NCBI GenBank assembly: GCA_024636585.1 | Contig: JAGXGS010000038.1 | Location: 1-52,588 of the forward strand | Direction of reading: 5' to 3' | From: Thiogranum sp. | Lineage (GTDB): Bacteria; Pseudomonadota; Gammaproteobacteria; DSM-19610 | Length of the DNA stretch: 52,588 nt | Shown here: in pieces, positions 28,211 to 36,889 of the stretch | Position numbering within the stretch: the stretch's first letter is position 1 | Layout: each line of letters opens with the position of its first letter | The notes under the pieces: model-generated | Seen by the model: the letters and a program-made list of their open reading frames with translations, nothing else | Database searches by the model: none | What the model was told of the DNA's origin: nothing | Program-made: the position numbers and the translations under genes

Positions 28211-28893
28211 CGTCTTACCCGAAACTCGTGCGCGATGGCTTCTGGAGCAACAACGTTGGTCTGGTGCAACTGCTCGGGCTGTGTCCGCTGCTGGCGGTTA
28301 CCGGCACCTTCATCAATGGCCTGGGGCTCGGGCTGGCAACCCTGCTGACGCTGGTTGCCTCCAACACTATTATTTCAATGATCCGCACCCTGGTGCGCCC
28401 GGAAGTTCGCATTCCGGTGTTTGTGCTGGTGATCGCCTCGATTGTCACGGTCATCGAGCTCAGCATGAGCGCATATTTTCATGAGCTCTACAGCGTACTC
28501 GGCATCTTTATTCCGTTGATCGTCACCAACTGCGCAATCATCGGCCGCGCTGAAGCCTTCGCCTCGAAAAACACCGTCGGCCGCGCGATGGTCGATGGAT
28601 TCAGTATGGGTTTCGGCTTTCTGCTGGTGCTGGTGGTGCTGGGTGGAATGCGTGAAATCATCGGCGCAGGGACCTTGTTTGCGCAGGCACATATGATGTT
28701 TGGTGAAGCAGCGCGAACGCTGACTTTCGTGCTTATCGAAGACTACAGTGGTTTTCTGCTGGCGGTTCTGCCGCCGGGTGCCTTCATCGGTCTGGGCCTG
28801 CTCATCGCGGTCAAGAACCTCATCGACAGACGTTTGGAGCGCAGGAGTGTCCGGCAGGCTGCGCCATCCACGCAGATCGCTCACGCCAGCTAA
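28207..28893 (+). CDS. rnfE: Rnf complex membrane subunit E
   Basis: Membrane subunit paralogous to RnfA. 228 aa, about six membrane segments; NNVGLVQLLGLCPLLAVT near the N-terminus parallels RnfA, and FIPLIVTNCAIIGRAEAFAS carries the conserved cysteine. It is the last gene of the six-gene rnf run. nth follows 45 bp later, as in many gammaproteobacteria. Confidence 0.95.
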   Translation: MTSYPKLVRDGFWSNNVGLVQLLGLCPLLAVTGTFINGLGLGLATLLTLVASNTIISMIRTLVRPEVRIPVFVLVIASIVTVIELSMSAYFHELYSVLGIFIPLIVTNCAIIGRAEAFASKNTVGRAMVDGFSMGFGFLLVLVVLGGMREIIGAGTLFAQAHMMFGEAARTLTFVLIEDYSGFLLAVLPPGAFIGLGLLIAVKNLIDRRLERRSVRQAAPSTQIAHAS

Positions 28894-28938
28894 CAGTCCC
28901 GACAGCAGGCTCCAGCCCTGCACCCGGGCGTCAGTGTT

Positions 28939-29574
28939 ATGAATCAGAAAAAACGCATTGAAATATTCGAGCGTCTGCGCAGGGAAAATCCGCACCCGAC
29001 CACCGAACTTAAATACGACAATCCTTACCAGCTACTGGTAGCGGTAACCCTGTCTGCACAGTCCACCGATGTGGGTGTGAACAAGGCGACTGCTGCATTG
29101 TTCAAAACCGTCACGACACCGCAGGCGATGCTGGCGCTGGGCGAAGCGGGTCTCAAGCAACACATCAAGACCATCGGCCTGTTCAACACCAAGGCCAGGA
29201 ATGTCATCGCAGCCTCTCGCCTGCTGGTGCAACAGCACGCCGGGGAGGTCCCGGCGCAACGCGAAGCTTTGGAAGCGCTTCCCGGCGTCGGACGAAAAAC
29301 TGCCAATGTAATTCTGAATACCGCTTTCGGTCAGCCCACCATCGCCGTGGATACACACATTTTCCGGGTTGCCAACCGCACCGGCATCGCGCCCGGCAGG
29401 AACGTCAGGGAAGTGGAATTGAAGCTGTTGAAAGTGGTGCCAAAGAAATTTCTCCACGATGCTCACCACTGGCTGATCCTGCACGGGCGCTACACCTGCA
29501 TTGCGCGGACCCCGCGCTGCGGCAGCTGCATCATCGAAGACCTGTGCGAATACCGTCACAAGACCGACACCTGA
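28939..29574 (+). CDS. nth: Endonuclease III
   Basis: DNA glycosylase and AP lyase for oxidised pyrimidines. The 211-aa protein has LPGVGRKTANVIL with the catalytic lysine, and VDTHIFRVANR with the catalytic Asp. The [4Fe-4S] ligands are C-x6-C-x2-C-x5-C (CIARTPRC, then C, then C at the C-terminus). Co-location with rnf is conserved. Confidence 0.96.
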   Translation: MNQKKRIEIFERLRRENPHPTTELKYDNPYQLLVAVTLSAQSTDVGVNKATAALFKTVTTPQAMLALGEAGLKQHIKTIGLFNTKARNVIAASRLLVQQHAGEVPAQREALEALPGVGRKTANVILNTAFGQPTIAVDTHIFRVANRTGIAPGRNVREVELKLLKVVPKKFLHDAHHWLILHGRYTCIARTPRCGSCIIEDLCEYRHKTDT

Positions 29575-29642
29575 ACAGCCGGCGCTTGCAATCGATACCC
29601 CGGACTGAGTAATCTGCGTTCCCACATTCGCCGGGAAACCCG

Positions 29643-30092
29643 ATGCTGTTTGGACAGGACCGCAACAAGCTGCGCCAGTTTTACTGCGACACCTGGGCCG
29701 CCCGCCGTCAGGGCCTGCCGCTGGAGCCGCTGCAACTGCAGATCGCCGAGGTGATCGAGCAGCACCCGGAATATCAGCCGCTGGTGGAAAACCCTGATCA
29801 GGCGCTCGCCAGGGACTATCTGCCGGAACTGGGCGAATCCAACCCGTTCCTGCACATGGGCATGCACCTGGCCATACGCGAACAGGTCGCCACCAATCGT
29901 CCGGCCGGTATGCGTGAGTCCTATCAGCGCCTGTTGATGGCGACCGGCGACAGTCACCAGCTGGAGCACCAATGTATGGATTGCCTGGCCGAGATGATCT
30001 GGAATGCACAAAAACAGGGCGCCGAGCCGGACGAAAATGCCTATATCACCTGTATAAGATCGTTACTCGATACTGAGCCGCATACCCGCTAA
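29643..30092 (+). CDS. DUF1841 family protein
   Basis: 149-aa cytoplasmic protein beginning MLFGQDRNKLRQFY, with LPELGESNPFLHMGMHLAIREQ and HQCMDCLAEMIWNAQK. These match DUF1841, a small gammaproteobacterial and betaproteobacterial family with no assigned function. It ends 40 bp before a hairpin and 98 bp before the copper-peptide gene. Confidence 0.85.
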   Translation: MLFGQDRNKLRQFYCDTWAARRQGLPLEPLQLQIAEVIEQHPEYQPLVENPDQALARDYLPELGESNPFLHMGMHLAIREQVATNRPAGMRESYQRLLMATGDSHQLEHQCMDCLAEMIWNAQKQGAEPDENAYITCIRSLLDTEPHTR

Positions 30093-30132
30093 TACAGTTG
30101 GGCGGCCGGGGCACTGCAACTTTTCTCCATCC

Positions 30133-30150
30133 CTCAGGTCTACGCCTGAG
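30133..30150 (+). terminator. Hairpin with weak T tract in the leader of the EGKCG-peptide gene
   Basis: CTCAGG (30133-30138) and CCTGAG (30145-30150) form a 6-bp stem with loop TCTACG, followed by AGTTTGTTTAG. It could end the DUF1841 transcript or act as an attenuator of the peptide operon. It lies inside a wider pair, GTTGGG (30097-30102) and CCCAAC (30163-30168). Confidence 0.45.
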
Positions 30151-30189
30151 AGTTTGTTTAGTCCCAACGCCTTAAGGAGGCTTGATTAC

Positions 30190-30531
30190 ATGTCCAGAAA
30201 AAATGTATTAAAACCTGTGGCAGCTGCAATCGGCGCAGCATTTGTAACGTCTTTGGCCGGAACTTCGGTCGCTAATGCAACCGAAAATCCGTTCGCCATG
30301 ACCGAGCTGAGCAGCGGCTATACCGTTGCGGATGCACATATGGCGGAAGGCAAATGCGGTGAAGGCAAGTGTGGCGAAGCCGCTGCTGCAACGGATGCGG
30401 ACCACAAGGAAACGGCTGAAGGCAAGTGCGGCGAAGCCATGAAGGACGGCGAGGCCATGAAGGACGGCGAGGCCAAGGAAATGACTGAGGGAAAATGCGG
30501 TGAGGGCAAGTGCGGTGGGGCGGCTAACTAG
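30190..30531 (+). CDS. EGKCG-repeat copper-peptide precursor (HvfA/bufferin type)
   Basis: 113-aa secreted precursor. It has a signal peptide with predicted cleavage after SVANA (residue 30), then a low-complexity tail. The tail has five EGKCG motifs, with cysteines at 56, 61, 80, 103 and 108: a pair, a single and a pair. The central spacer contains a tandem MKDGEA, encoded by an 18-bp direct repeat (30439-30456, 30457-30474). AAGGAGG lies 9 nt before ATG 30190, an unusually strong ribosome site. Known family facts: MNIO enzymes convert cysteines in EGKCG motifs into copper-binding groups (HvfA of Haemophilus; related bufferins). The next genes supply that enzyme and its partner. The copper role here is inference, strengthened by copA-copZ downstream. 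Confidence 0.88.
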   Translation: MSRKNVLKPVAAAIGAAFVTSLAGTSVANATENPFAMTELSSGYTVADAHMAEGKCGEGKCGEAAAATDADHKETAEGKCGEAMKDGEAMKDGEAKEMTEGKCGEGKCGGAAN

Positions 30532-30586
30532 CCGACCTCCTGTCCAGCGGTAAATTCCGGCAACTGTGACAAAGGAAATTCGGCGC

Positions 30587-31444
30587 ATGAAAAATCCGTC
30601 TTACCCTGTGCACGGTGCCGGTCTCGGACTGCGGCGGACCCTGTTGGGCCCGCTCGCGGACCGTCCGCCCGAGCAGGTTGATTTCTATGAAGTCGCGCCG
30701 GAGAACTGGATCGGCGTAGGTGGCCGCTATGGCAAGCAGTTTCGCGCGTTTACAGAACGCTATCCGTTCGTCTGCCACGGTCTGTCGCTGTCCATCGGCA
30801 GTCCCGCTCCACTGGATGAAACATTTCTACAGCGCCTCAAACGCTTTCTCGACCAGCACCGGATCCGCGCCTATACCGAACACCTGAGTTACTGCAGCGA
30901 TCATGGTCATCTGTATGACCTGCTGCCAATTCCGTTCACCGAAGAGGCCGTGCATTATGTCGCGGCACGCATCCGACGCACCCAGGAAATACTCGAGCGA
31001 CGTATCGCCATGGAGAACGTGTCTTATTATGCAGCACCCGGCCAGGAGATGCCGGAAATCGATTTCATCAACGCCGTACTCGAGCAAGCCGATTGCGATC
31101 TGCTGCTCGATGTCAACAACATCTATGTTAACAGCATCAATCATCGGTACGACGCGGAACAGTTTCTGAAGGCTTTGCCCGCCGAGCGGCTGAGCTATTT
31201 CCACATTGCCGGTCATTACCGGGAAGCCGAGGATCTGGTCGTCGATACACACGGCGCCGCAGTCGTGGAAACCGTGTGGGATCTGCTGGACAAGGCCTAC
31301 GCACATTTTGGTGTGGTGCCGACGTTACTGGAACGCGACTTCAACATTCCGCCAGTACCGGAACTGCTGACGGAAGTCGATCGCATTGTCGAGGCGCAGC
31401 ACCGACAGGCGCAAACCGATCTCCGGAGACAGACGCGTGGCTAG
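30587..31444 (+). CDS. MNIO (DUF692) multinuclear iron oxidase, HvfB/BufB type
   Basis: TIM-barrel non-haem iron enzyme that modifies cysteines of a RiPP precursor using oxygen. The 285-aa protein shows the metal-ligand pattern of the family: H64 (CHGLSLS), E98-H99 (TEHLSYC), E143-N144 (AMENVSY), D175 with N177/N178 (DVNNIYVN), H206 and H210 (YFHIAGH), D220 and H222 (VDTHG), E249 and D251 (LERDFN). ATG 30587 is preferred (AAAGGA upstream) over GTG 30566. It overlaps the DUF2063 gene by 8 bp. The substrate is presumed to be the peptide encoded just upstream. Confidence 0.92.
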   Translation: MKNPSYPVHGAGLGLRRTLLGPLADRPPEQVDFYEVAPENWIGVGGRYGKQFRAFTERYPFVCHGLSLSIGSPAPLDETFLQRLKRFLDQHRIRAYTEHLSYCSDHGHLYDLLPIPFTEEAVHYVAARIRRTQEILERRIAMENVSYYAAPGQEMPEIDFINAVLEQADCDLLLDVNNIYVNSINHRYDAEQFLKALPAERLSYFHIAGHYREAEDLVVDTHGAAVVETVWDLLDKAYAHFGVVPTLLERDFNIPPVPELLTEVDRIVEAQHRQAQTDLRRQTRG

Positions 31445-32198
31445 GCCGGTATTCACACAGCGGCAATACGAGTTCGCCGCGCATATTCGCGACCCGGCCG
31501 TCAATCCTGCGCCCACCGACGTTGAAGACCGGCGCATGAAAATCTATCGGGAATTGTTTTACAACAATGTCGAAAGCTTCATCGCCAATGGCTTTCCGGT
31601 GCTGCGGGCACTGACCGGCGATACTGAGTGGCACGCGATGGTTCGCGATTTCTTCTCCCGCCATTCCTGCCATTCCCCACTGTTCCTGGATATCTCTCGG
31701 GAGTTTCTCGGCTATCTCGAAGAGGAACGCGGCGAGCGCGCGGATGATCCGCCGTTTCTGCGTGAACTGGCCCATTACGAGTGGGTGGAACTGGCGCTGG
31801 CGACTGCTGAAACCGATCCCGCTGCAATCGCAGCCGATCCGCAGGGCGACCTGTTGCAGGGTCGTCCGGTGTTGTCTCCGCTGGCATGGATGTGCAGCTA
31901 CCGGTTTCCGGTACACCGCATCGGACCGCAGTTTCAGCCACACGATGCGGGCGAACAGCCAAGCCACCTGCTGGTGTATCGCAACAGCGAAGATGACGTC
32001 ATTTTTATCGAACTGAATCCGGTCAGCGCACGGCTGTTTTCGCTGCTGGAGAATGATCCACAGTGCACTGGCCTGCAGGCACTGGAACAGATCTGCGGCG
32101 AGCTTGCGCATCCCGCACCGGAAACTGTCATCGCCGGCGGCCTACAGATCCTCGAACAATGGCGGCAACGCGGCATTGTTCAGGGCGTTCAACAATAA
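31437..32198 (+). CDS. DUF2063 partner protein, HvfC/BufC type
   Basis: 253-aa cytoplasmic partner of the MNIO enzyme. The N-terminal DUF2063 domain ([40 protein letters not shown]) recognises precursor peptides in studied systems. The C-terminal half ([26 protein letters not shown]) resembles a winged or RRE-like fold. GTG 31437 lies within the MNIO stop region, giving tight coupling. Name and role come from family knowledge. Confidence 0.9.
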   Translation: MARPVFTQRQYEFAAHIRDPAVNPAPTDVEDRRMKIYRELFYNNVESFIANGFPVLRALTGDTEWHAMVRDFFSRHSCHSPLFLDISREFLGYLEEERGERADDPPFLRELAHYEWVELALATAETDPAAIAADPQGDLLQGRPVLSPLAWMCSYRFPVHRIGPQFQPHDAGEQPSHLLVYRNSEDDVIFIELNPVSARLFSLLENDPQCTGLQALEQICGELAHPAPETVIAGGLQILEQWRQRGIVQGVQQ

Positions 32199-32216
32199 AT
32201 CACAAAGAAGGCTGGC

Positions 32217-32795
32217 ATGTACCCATTCGTGCAACTGCAGAAACTGCTGGACCGCACCCGAGCACTGGATTTTCTCGCGCCGCTGGCATTGCGCCTGTAC
32301 CTGGTGCCGATATTCTGGATGGCCGGCAATCAAAAACTGGCGGGCATGGACAGTACCATCGCCTGGTTCGATCAGGGGCTGGGACTCCCCTATCCTGAAT
32401 TTATGGCCTGGGCAGCCGCGCTGACCGAGATCGGCGGTGCAATTTTGCTGCTGATCGGTCTGGCAGTGCGCTGGGTCTCGATCCCGTTGATGATCACCAT
32501 GGCGGTGGCTGCAGTTACCGTGCATCTGCAGCACGGCTGGCTGGCGATAGCCGGCGGCGGTTTGTTCGCCACCGAACGTACCGAGGGTGCGCTGATGCGA
32601 CTGGACCGCGCCAGGGACATTCTGCGCGAACACGGCAACTATGAATGGCTGACTGAGTACGGCAATTTCGTGGTGCTGAATAATGGCATCGAATTCGCCG
32701 CGACTTATTTCATCATGCTGCTGACACTGTTTTTCATCGGCGCGGGTCGTTTTGTCAGCATGGACTACTGGCTTCGCTGCGCGTTCCTGCGCTGA
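32217..32795 (+). CDS. DoxX-family membrane protein, HvfD type
   Basis: 192 aa with about four membrane segments (ALRLYLVPIFWMAGNQKL; AAALTEIGGAILLLIGLAV; WVSIPLMITMAVAAVTV; FIMLLTLFFIGAGRFVS). Features and size fit DoxX. Such proteins accompany MNIO/DUF2063 pairs in hvf and bufferin operons. The exact role is unknown; involvement in redox or export of the peptide is inference. It starts 18 bp after the DUF2063 gene. Confidence 0.87.
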   Translation: MYPFVQLQKLLDRTRALDFLAPLALRLYLVPIFWMAGNQKLAGMDSTIAWFDQGLGLPYPEFMAWAAALTEIGGAILLLIGLAVRWVSIPLMITMAVAAVTVHLQHGWLAIAGGGLFATERTEGALMRLDRARDILREHGNYEWLTEYGNFVVLNNGIEFAATYFIMLLTLFFIGAGRFVSMDYWLRCAFLR

Positions 32796-32802
32796 GTCAG
32801 CG

Positions 32803-32818
32803 GCGCGGGGGCCCGCGC
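32803..32818 (+). terminator. GC-rich palindrome after the DoxX gene
   Basis: GCGCGG and CCGCGC form a 6-bp stem with a 4-nt loop between the DoxX stop and copA, followed by GTGTTATGCTTTT. The T run is weak and offset, so termination is uncertain. It may lower read-through into copA without stopping it. Confidence 0.3.
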
Positions 32819-32878
32819 GTGTTATGCTTTTAACGCAAGTCTCACTGACTGCCGCGAGGCGGCGAGGGCTGAAAAAGC

Positions 32879-35632
32879 ATGGCTTCTCAAGATACACTCT
32901 CCACAACCCCGACATCCTCGAATCATCTTGAAGTAACCATCGAGGGCATGACCTGCGGGCACTGTGTGGCGCGCGTTGAATCAGCGCTGCGAACAGTTCC
33001 GGGAGTGGATGCCGTCGAGATCGATCTCGACAGCGGCCACGCGCAGGTGCAGGGCGGCAGTGCGGAGGCCGTGATTACCGCCATCGAAGCTGCCGGCTAC
33101 CACGCCAGCGTGGCAGAGGCAGCGGGTCAGTCCTGCGACATTCCACCGGCCCCGCCATCCACCCCACCCGCCGTAGCGGCTGGCGAAGGCTACCGCATCG
33201 ACATCGGGAATATGACCTGCGCCAGTTGCGTGGCGCGGGTGGAGAATGCTATCCGTGCGGTTCCGGGGGTGCAGGAGGCGTCGGTCAACCTGGTGGAAGG
33301 CGCCGCCTATGTAGTGGGTGGCGATGCGGCACAGGTAGCCGATGCGGTCAGTGATCAAGGCTACCCTGCCCGCCCCGCTCCGCGCGCGCCAGCCACTGCC
33401 ATCGACCTGCGCTTCGATCAGCCTCTGGATGAAGCCCGGCGTCAGCAGGCCGGGGCCATTCTCGCCAGCGTTCATGCTGACCTCGCCATTAACTGGGACG
33501 ATCCCCAACAGGCCCGCTTCCTGCCGAAGCAGCATCCGGCGGACTATCTGCTGGCGCTGCGCGAGGCCGGCTTTACCGCGCACATCCTGGAAGCCACCGA
33601 AGATCCTTACCACCAACAAACACAGCAGGCGCGTACCTTGCTGCACCGCGCGGCCCGGCGCGCGGCGCTGGCCGGCGTCGCGGGTTTCGCGCTGATGTTC
33701 GCGACCATGGGTGGAATGCTGCCGTCCATCGAAGCCGCTTCACCGCTGACCGACCTGCAGGGGCGCGGACTCTGGCTGCTCATCACGATGCTGGCCCTGG
33801 GGGTCATGACCTACAGCGGCTACAGCTATTACACCGGCGCCTGGAAGCAGGCCCGCCATGGCCAGGCGAACATGGATACTCTGGTGGCGGTGGGAACCGG
33901 GGCCGCCTGGCTGGCGTCGTTATTGTTGGTCCTCGCCCCTGATTTCGTACCGCTGGAGCAGCGCCACCTGTACCTCGAAGCCTCAATGGTGATCCTGGCA
34001 TTCCTGCAGGTCGGGCATGTGCTGGAAATCCTCGCCAAGGCCCGCACCGGTCGCGCTATCGGTGCACTGGTCGAACTGGCTCCCCGTAATGCCGTACTGC
34101 TGCGTGGACAGGAGCAGCTGGAACTGCCGGTGACATTGCTGCAGCCCGGCGACGAGTTTCTGGTGCGTCCCGGGACCGCCGTGGCAACCGACGGCGTTGT
34201 CAGCAGCGGAAGCTCCAGCGTCAATGAGGCCATGCTCACGGGCGAGGCGCTGCCGGTAGCAAAACAACCCGGCGACAGCGTGACCGGCGGAACCATGAAC
34301 GCCTCCGGAACCCTGACGATTCGCGTCACCCGGGTCGGCGAAAACACGACGCTGGCACATATCATCCAGGCTGTGAAACGGGCACAGATGAGCAAGCCGC
34401 CGATCGGCAGGCTGGTCGACCAGGTCGCTGCGGTGTTCGTGCCGGTGGTGATGGTCATTGCGGTGCTGACATTTTTTGGCTGGCTGCAGCTTGGCCCTTC
34501 ACCGTCGCTGCCGTTCGCACTGACTGCCTCCATTGCGGTGCTGGTGATCGCCTGTCCCTGCGCCCTGGGGCTCGCCACACCCATCGCCATCATGGTCGGG
34601 ATGGGCCGTGCCGCGCAACTGGGCGTGTTGATCCGCAACGGCGATGCCCTGCAGGCGGCCGCCGGCATCAGCCATCTGGTGGTGGACAAAACCGGCACCC
34701 TCACCGAAGGTCGACCACGCGTAACCCACCTGCACTGCCTCGCCGGGATTGACGAAACCCAGGCGCTGCAATGGGCCGCGAGCCTGGAATACGCATCCGA
34801 ACACCCGCTGGCGCAGGCGCTCGTGCAAAGCGCGGAACAACGCCAGCTGGAGTTGCTACCGGTGCAGGATTTCCTGGCGGAAGCCGGCCACGGCGTTACC
34901 GCTACCCTCGACGGACGGAGTTTGTTGATCGGCCGGCTGGAATGGCTGCAGGCGCAGGACATCGCCATCGACCCGGGCCTGCTGGCACAGGAGCGCGTCA
35001 TTGCCAGCGCTGCCGCAACGCCGGTATGGCTGGCGGACCAGCACAATGCGCTGGCGGTGCTGGGACTGAGCGATCCATTACGCGAGGACAGCCTCGCCGC
35101 GGTTGCGGAATTGCAGGCGCGCGGGATCGAAGTGGTGATGTGCACCGGCGATCATGCCGAGACCGCTCTGGCAATCGCTCGCGAACTTCACATTCACGTA
35201 GTGCACAGCCGCGTGCTGCCGGCACAGAAGGCCGACATCGTAATGCAGTTACAACAGCAGGGTCACAACGTCGGGATGGTCGGCGATGGCATCAATGATG
35301 CGCCTGCACTCGCGCAGGCTGATATCGGTTTCGCCATTGGCAGCGGCACCGACGTCGCGATCGAAACGGCGGACGTGACGCTGGCCAGCAACTCCCTTTC
35401 GAGTGCCGCCACAGCAGTGGCTCTGTCGAAGGCGACTCTGCGCAACATCCGCGAAAACCTGTTCGGCGCCTTTATCTATAATACGCTGGGCATCCCGCTG
35501 GCTGCCGGGCTGCTGTATCCTGTTACTGGCTGGCTGCTGAATCCCATGTATGCCAGCGCTGCGATGGCACTGTCTTCGGTTACCGTGGTCAGCAATGCCA
35601 ACCGCCTGCGCCTGTTCAAACCTGTGGAGTAA
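32879..35632 (+). CDS. copA: CopA-type copper-exporting P1B ATPase
   Basis: Inner-membrane ATPase that expels Cu(I) from the cytoplasm. The 917-aa protein begins with two heavy-metal domains: GMTCGHC at 23-29 and NMTCASC at 111-117. A third, HMA-like segment (~172-240) has no CxxC. The core has the membrane CPC motif (559-561), the TGE loop (454-456), the phosphorylated Asp in DKTGT (603-607) and GDGINDAPAL. It is longer than many CopAs because of the extra N-terminal segment. CopZ follows 4 bp later. No CueR-type dyad was seen in the 83-bp gap before it. Confidence 0.96.
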   Translation: MASQDTLSTTPTSSNHLEVTIEGMTCGHCVARVESALRTVPGVDAVEIDLDSGHAQVQGGSAEAVITAIEAAGYHASVAEAAGQSCDIPPAPPSTPPAVAAGEGYRIDIGNMTCASCVARVENAIRAVPGVQEASVNLVEGAAYVVGGDAAQVADAVSDQGYPARPAPRAPATAIDLRFDQPLDEARRQQAGAILASVHADLAINWDDPQQARFLPKQHPADYLLALREAGFTAHILEATEDPYHQQTQQARTLLHRAARRAALAGVAGFALMFATMGGMLPSIEAASPLTDLQGRGLWLLITMLALGVMTYSGYSYYTGAWKQARHGQANMDTLVAVGTGAAWLASLLLVLAPDFVPLEQRHLYLEASMVILAFLQVGHVLEILAKARTGRAIGALVELAPRNAVLLRGQEQLELPVTLLQPGDEFLVRPGTAVATDGVVSSGSSSVNEAMLTGEALPVAKQPGDSVTGGTMNASGTLTIRVTRVGENTTLAHIIQAVKRAQMSKPPIGRLVDQVAAVFVPVVMVIAVLTFFGWLQLGPSPSLPFALTASIAVLVIACPCALGLATPIAIMVGMGRAAQLGVLIRNGDALQAAAGISHLVVDKTGTLTEGRPRVTHLHCLAGIDETQALQWAASLEYASEHPLAQALVQSAEQRQLELLPVQDFLAEAGHGVTATLDGRSLLIGRLEWLQAQDIAIDPGLLAQERVIASAAATPVWLADQHNALAVLGLSDPLREDSLAAVAELQARGIEVVMCTGDHAETALAIARELHIHVVHSRVLPAQKADIVMQLQQQGHNVGMVGDGINDAPALAQADIGFAIGSGTDVAIETADVTLASNSLSSAATAVALSKATLRNIRENLFGAFIYNTLGIPLAAGLLYPVTGWLLNPMYASAAMALSSVTVVSNANRLRLFKPVE

Positions 35633-35636
35633 AGAC

Positions 35637-35846
35637 ATGAATGACAGCACTACTCTGATTGTCGATGGAATGACCTGTGATCATTGTGTGACTGCGGTCC
35701 GTGAGGCGCTTGCCGAAGTGCCGGGCGTCTATGAAGTTGTGGACGTGCAACTGCAATCGGGACGCGCCATTGTCAGAGGCAGTGCGGCGCCGGAAACACT
35801 GATCGAAGCGATCGTCAGGGCCGGTTACCAGGCGCGCGAGGCCTGA
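35637..35846 (+). CDS. CopZ-like copper chaperone
   Basis: 69-aa soluble heavy-metal domain with GMTCDHC (CxxC) at residues 11-17, which binds Cu(I) and hands it to CopA. The LIEAIVRAGYQA end completes the ferredoxin-like fold. ATG 35637 is 4 bp after the copA stop, so it is surely co-translated. A longer in-frame read from 35550 lies inside copA and is rejected. Confidence 0.93.
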   Translation: MNDSTTLIVDGMTCDHCVTAVREALAEVPGVYEVVDVQLQSGRAIVRGSAAPETLIEAIVRAGYQAREA

Positions 35847-35875
35847 TCAAATACAAGATACCACGAGGAGACGCT

Positions 35876-36889
35876 ATGCAATTGGGCATGATTGGTTTGG
35901 GACGCATGGGTGCCAACATGGTACGGCGCCTGATGAAGGCGGGACACGAGTGCGTGGTGTATAACCGCAGCCCCGGCCCGGTACAGGAACTGGCCAGTGA
36001 AGGCGCGATCGGCGCCAGTGATCTGGATGGCTTCATCGCCAGGCTCGACCGACCGCGCGCGGTGTGGCTGATGGTGCCGGCCGGAGTCGTCGATCAGCAG
36101 ATCGCCGAACTGGTGAAGCGGCTGGAGCCGGGCGACATCATCATCGATGGCGGCAACTCCTACTACAAGGATGACATCACGCGCGCCCATGCGCTTGAAG
36201 CGAAGGGCATCATCTATCTCGACGTCGGCACCAGTGGCGGCGTCTGGGGTCTGGAACGCGGTTACTGCCTGATGATCGGTGGTGACACCGGGGCGGTCAC
36301 GCATCTGGAACCGGTATTCGCGGCACTGGCACCGGGCCTCGGCGCGATCGAGCGCACTCCCGGTCGCAGTGGCGAAGCAGCGGCTGCAGAACAGGGCTAC
36401 TTGCATTGCGGTCCGCCCGGCGCCGGGCACCTGGTGAAAATGGTGCACAACGGTATCGAGTACGGCCTGATGGCCGCCTACGCGGAAGGCTTCAATATTC
36501 TCAAGCACGCCGGGATCGGTCGGAAGGATGCCGAGATCGATGCCGAGACCTCACCCGTCCGTAACCCGGAAGAATACCAGTACGACATCAATGTGGCAGA
36601 CGTCGCAGAAGTCTGGCGGCGCGGCAGCGTGGTCAGTTCCTGGCTGCTGGATCTGACCGCGGTAGCTCTGCAGGAAGATCCGGGCCTTGCCCGATTCAGC
36701 GGACGGGTGTCGGATTCCGGCGAAGGCCGCTGGACCAGCATCGCCGCTATCGAAACCGGTGCGCCGGCTCCGGTGCTCACTACCGCCCTCTACAGCCGTT
36801 TCATGTCACGCGGCGAAGCCGAATTCGGCGACAAGCTGCAGTCCGCCATGCGCTACCAGTTCGGCGGACATCACGAAAAGAAAAGCTGA
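35876..36889 (+). CDS. 6-phosphogluconate dehydrogenase, short form
   Basis: Oxidatively decarboxylates 6-phosphogluconate to ribulose-5-phosphate. The 337-aa protein is the short, likely NAD-preferring type (YqeC/GntZ-like), not the ~470-aa form. It has the Rossmann loop GLGRMGANM (8-16), IIDGGNSYYKDD, DVGTSGGVWG with the substrate serine, and the GHLVKMVHNGIEYG catalytic block. It starts 29 bp after copZ. A MITE-like repeat begins right after its stop. Confidence 0.9.
   Translation: MQLGMIGLGRMGANMVRRLMKAGHECVVYNRSPGPVQELASEGAIGASDLDGFIARLDRPRAVWLMVPAGVVDQQIAELVKRLEPGDIIIDGGNSYYKDDITRAHALEAKGIIYLDVGTSGGVWGLERGYCLMIGGDTGAVTHLEPVFAALAPGLGAIERTPGRSGEAAAAEQGYLHCGPPGAGHLVKMVHNGIEYGLMAAYAEGFNILKHAGIGRKDAEIDAETSPVRNPEEYQYDINVADVAEVWRRGSVVSSWLLDLTAVALQEDPGLARFSGRVSDSGEGRWTSIAAIETGAPAPVLTTALYSRFMSRGEAEFGDKLQSAMRYQFGGHHEKKS

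Noticed and set aside
32796-32878. CueR-type operator before copA
   Set aside because: No dyad with the expected spacing was seen; only a GC-rich palindrome.
33829-35145. A 438-codon frame antisense to copA
   Set aside because: It lies fully inside copA, has no motif and reflects GC-rich codon use.
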